64,000 bases of DNA, from assembly GCA_965240325.2 (NCBI GenBank), contig OZ251226.1, positions 1,488,001-1,552,000 on the forward strand. Direction: 5' to 3'. Position numbers and translations under genes: made by a program. Of the stretch, positions 64,000-64,000 are shown piece by piece. Position 1 is the stretch's first letter. The number at the start of each line of letters is the position of its first letter. The notes under the pieces are model-generated. The model ran no database searches. It saw only the letters and a program-made list of their open reading frames with translations, and was not told the origin of the DNA. Source of the DNA: Rebecca billardiae RCC1528 (taxonomy: Eukaryota > Haptophyta).

Positions 64000-64000
64000 G

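Noticed and set aside
38618-64000. tRNA or rRNA genes
   Set aside because: I looked for cloverleaf A/B-box-like and rRNA-like stretches in the intergenic parts and saw none I could support.

Overview
This is a GC-rich eukaryotic nuclear window. The evidence is spliceosomal GT-AG introns, a VPS13 bridge-like lipid-transfer protein, an EF-hand mitochondrial carrier and a complete LTR retroelement. LOV photoreceptor domains, a small protein with a plastid-type presequence and short GTGCG/GTACG introns point to an alga. A haptophyte or another GC-rich chromist alga is my best guess, but no ribosomal or plastid marker is present to prove it.

Left 38.6 kb (minus strand): one frame runs from an ATG at 38617 to the left edge with no stop, about 12,800 codons in the window, and it continues outside. 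In protein order it encodes: (1) a six-helix potassium-channel module with a TSMGYGS filter, a C-linker and a cyclic-nucleotide-binding-like domain; (2) a poly-Gly linker; (3) an ankyrin block; (4) an acidic spacer; (5) seventeen tandem LOV-RGS-LOV units (34 LOV domains, every one with the photoactive-type NCRFLQ cysteine motif, and 17 RGS domains); (6) a second voltage-gated-like channel with a non-canonical TSLGL filter and its own cyclic-nucleotide-binding-like domain. Seven of the units are exactly 1,920 bp long and nearly identical. The architecture suggests a giant blue-light-sensing ion channel. This is the exciting system in the window.

Middle (38.6-47.4 kb): a 1.4-kb 5' intergenic region holds a perfect 15-bp hairpin. 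Next is an apparently very young, gag-only, non-autonomous LTR retrotransposon (40053-43504) with no visible LTR differences, TG..CA ends and a 5-bp target duplication ACGGT. It sits 61 bp beyond the stop codon of a two-exon minus-strand gene with weak EF-hand/TPPP-like repeats. A gene-free 1.35-kb spacer follows.

Right (47.4-64 kb): a 3,485-residue VPS13-family protein (minus) lies head to head with an EF-hand SCaMC-type mitochondrial ATP-Mg/Pi carrier (plus, one in-frame intron). A TAGC/TA-rich convergent spacer follows. Then come a small protein with a plastid-type presequence (minus) and a predicted beta-propeller-like protein (plus), whose start codons are only 61 bp apart. A gene-free 1-kb stretch and the edge of a membrane protein with an internal duplication close the window. 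Apart from the channel modules and LOV/RGS units, which form one protein, I see no pathway linking the genes.
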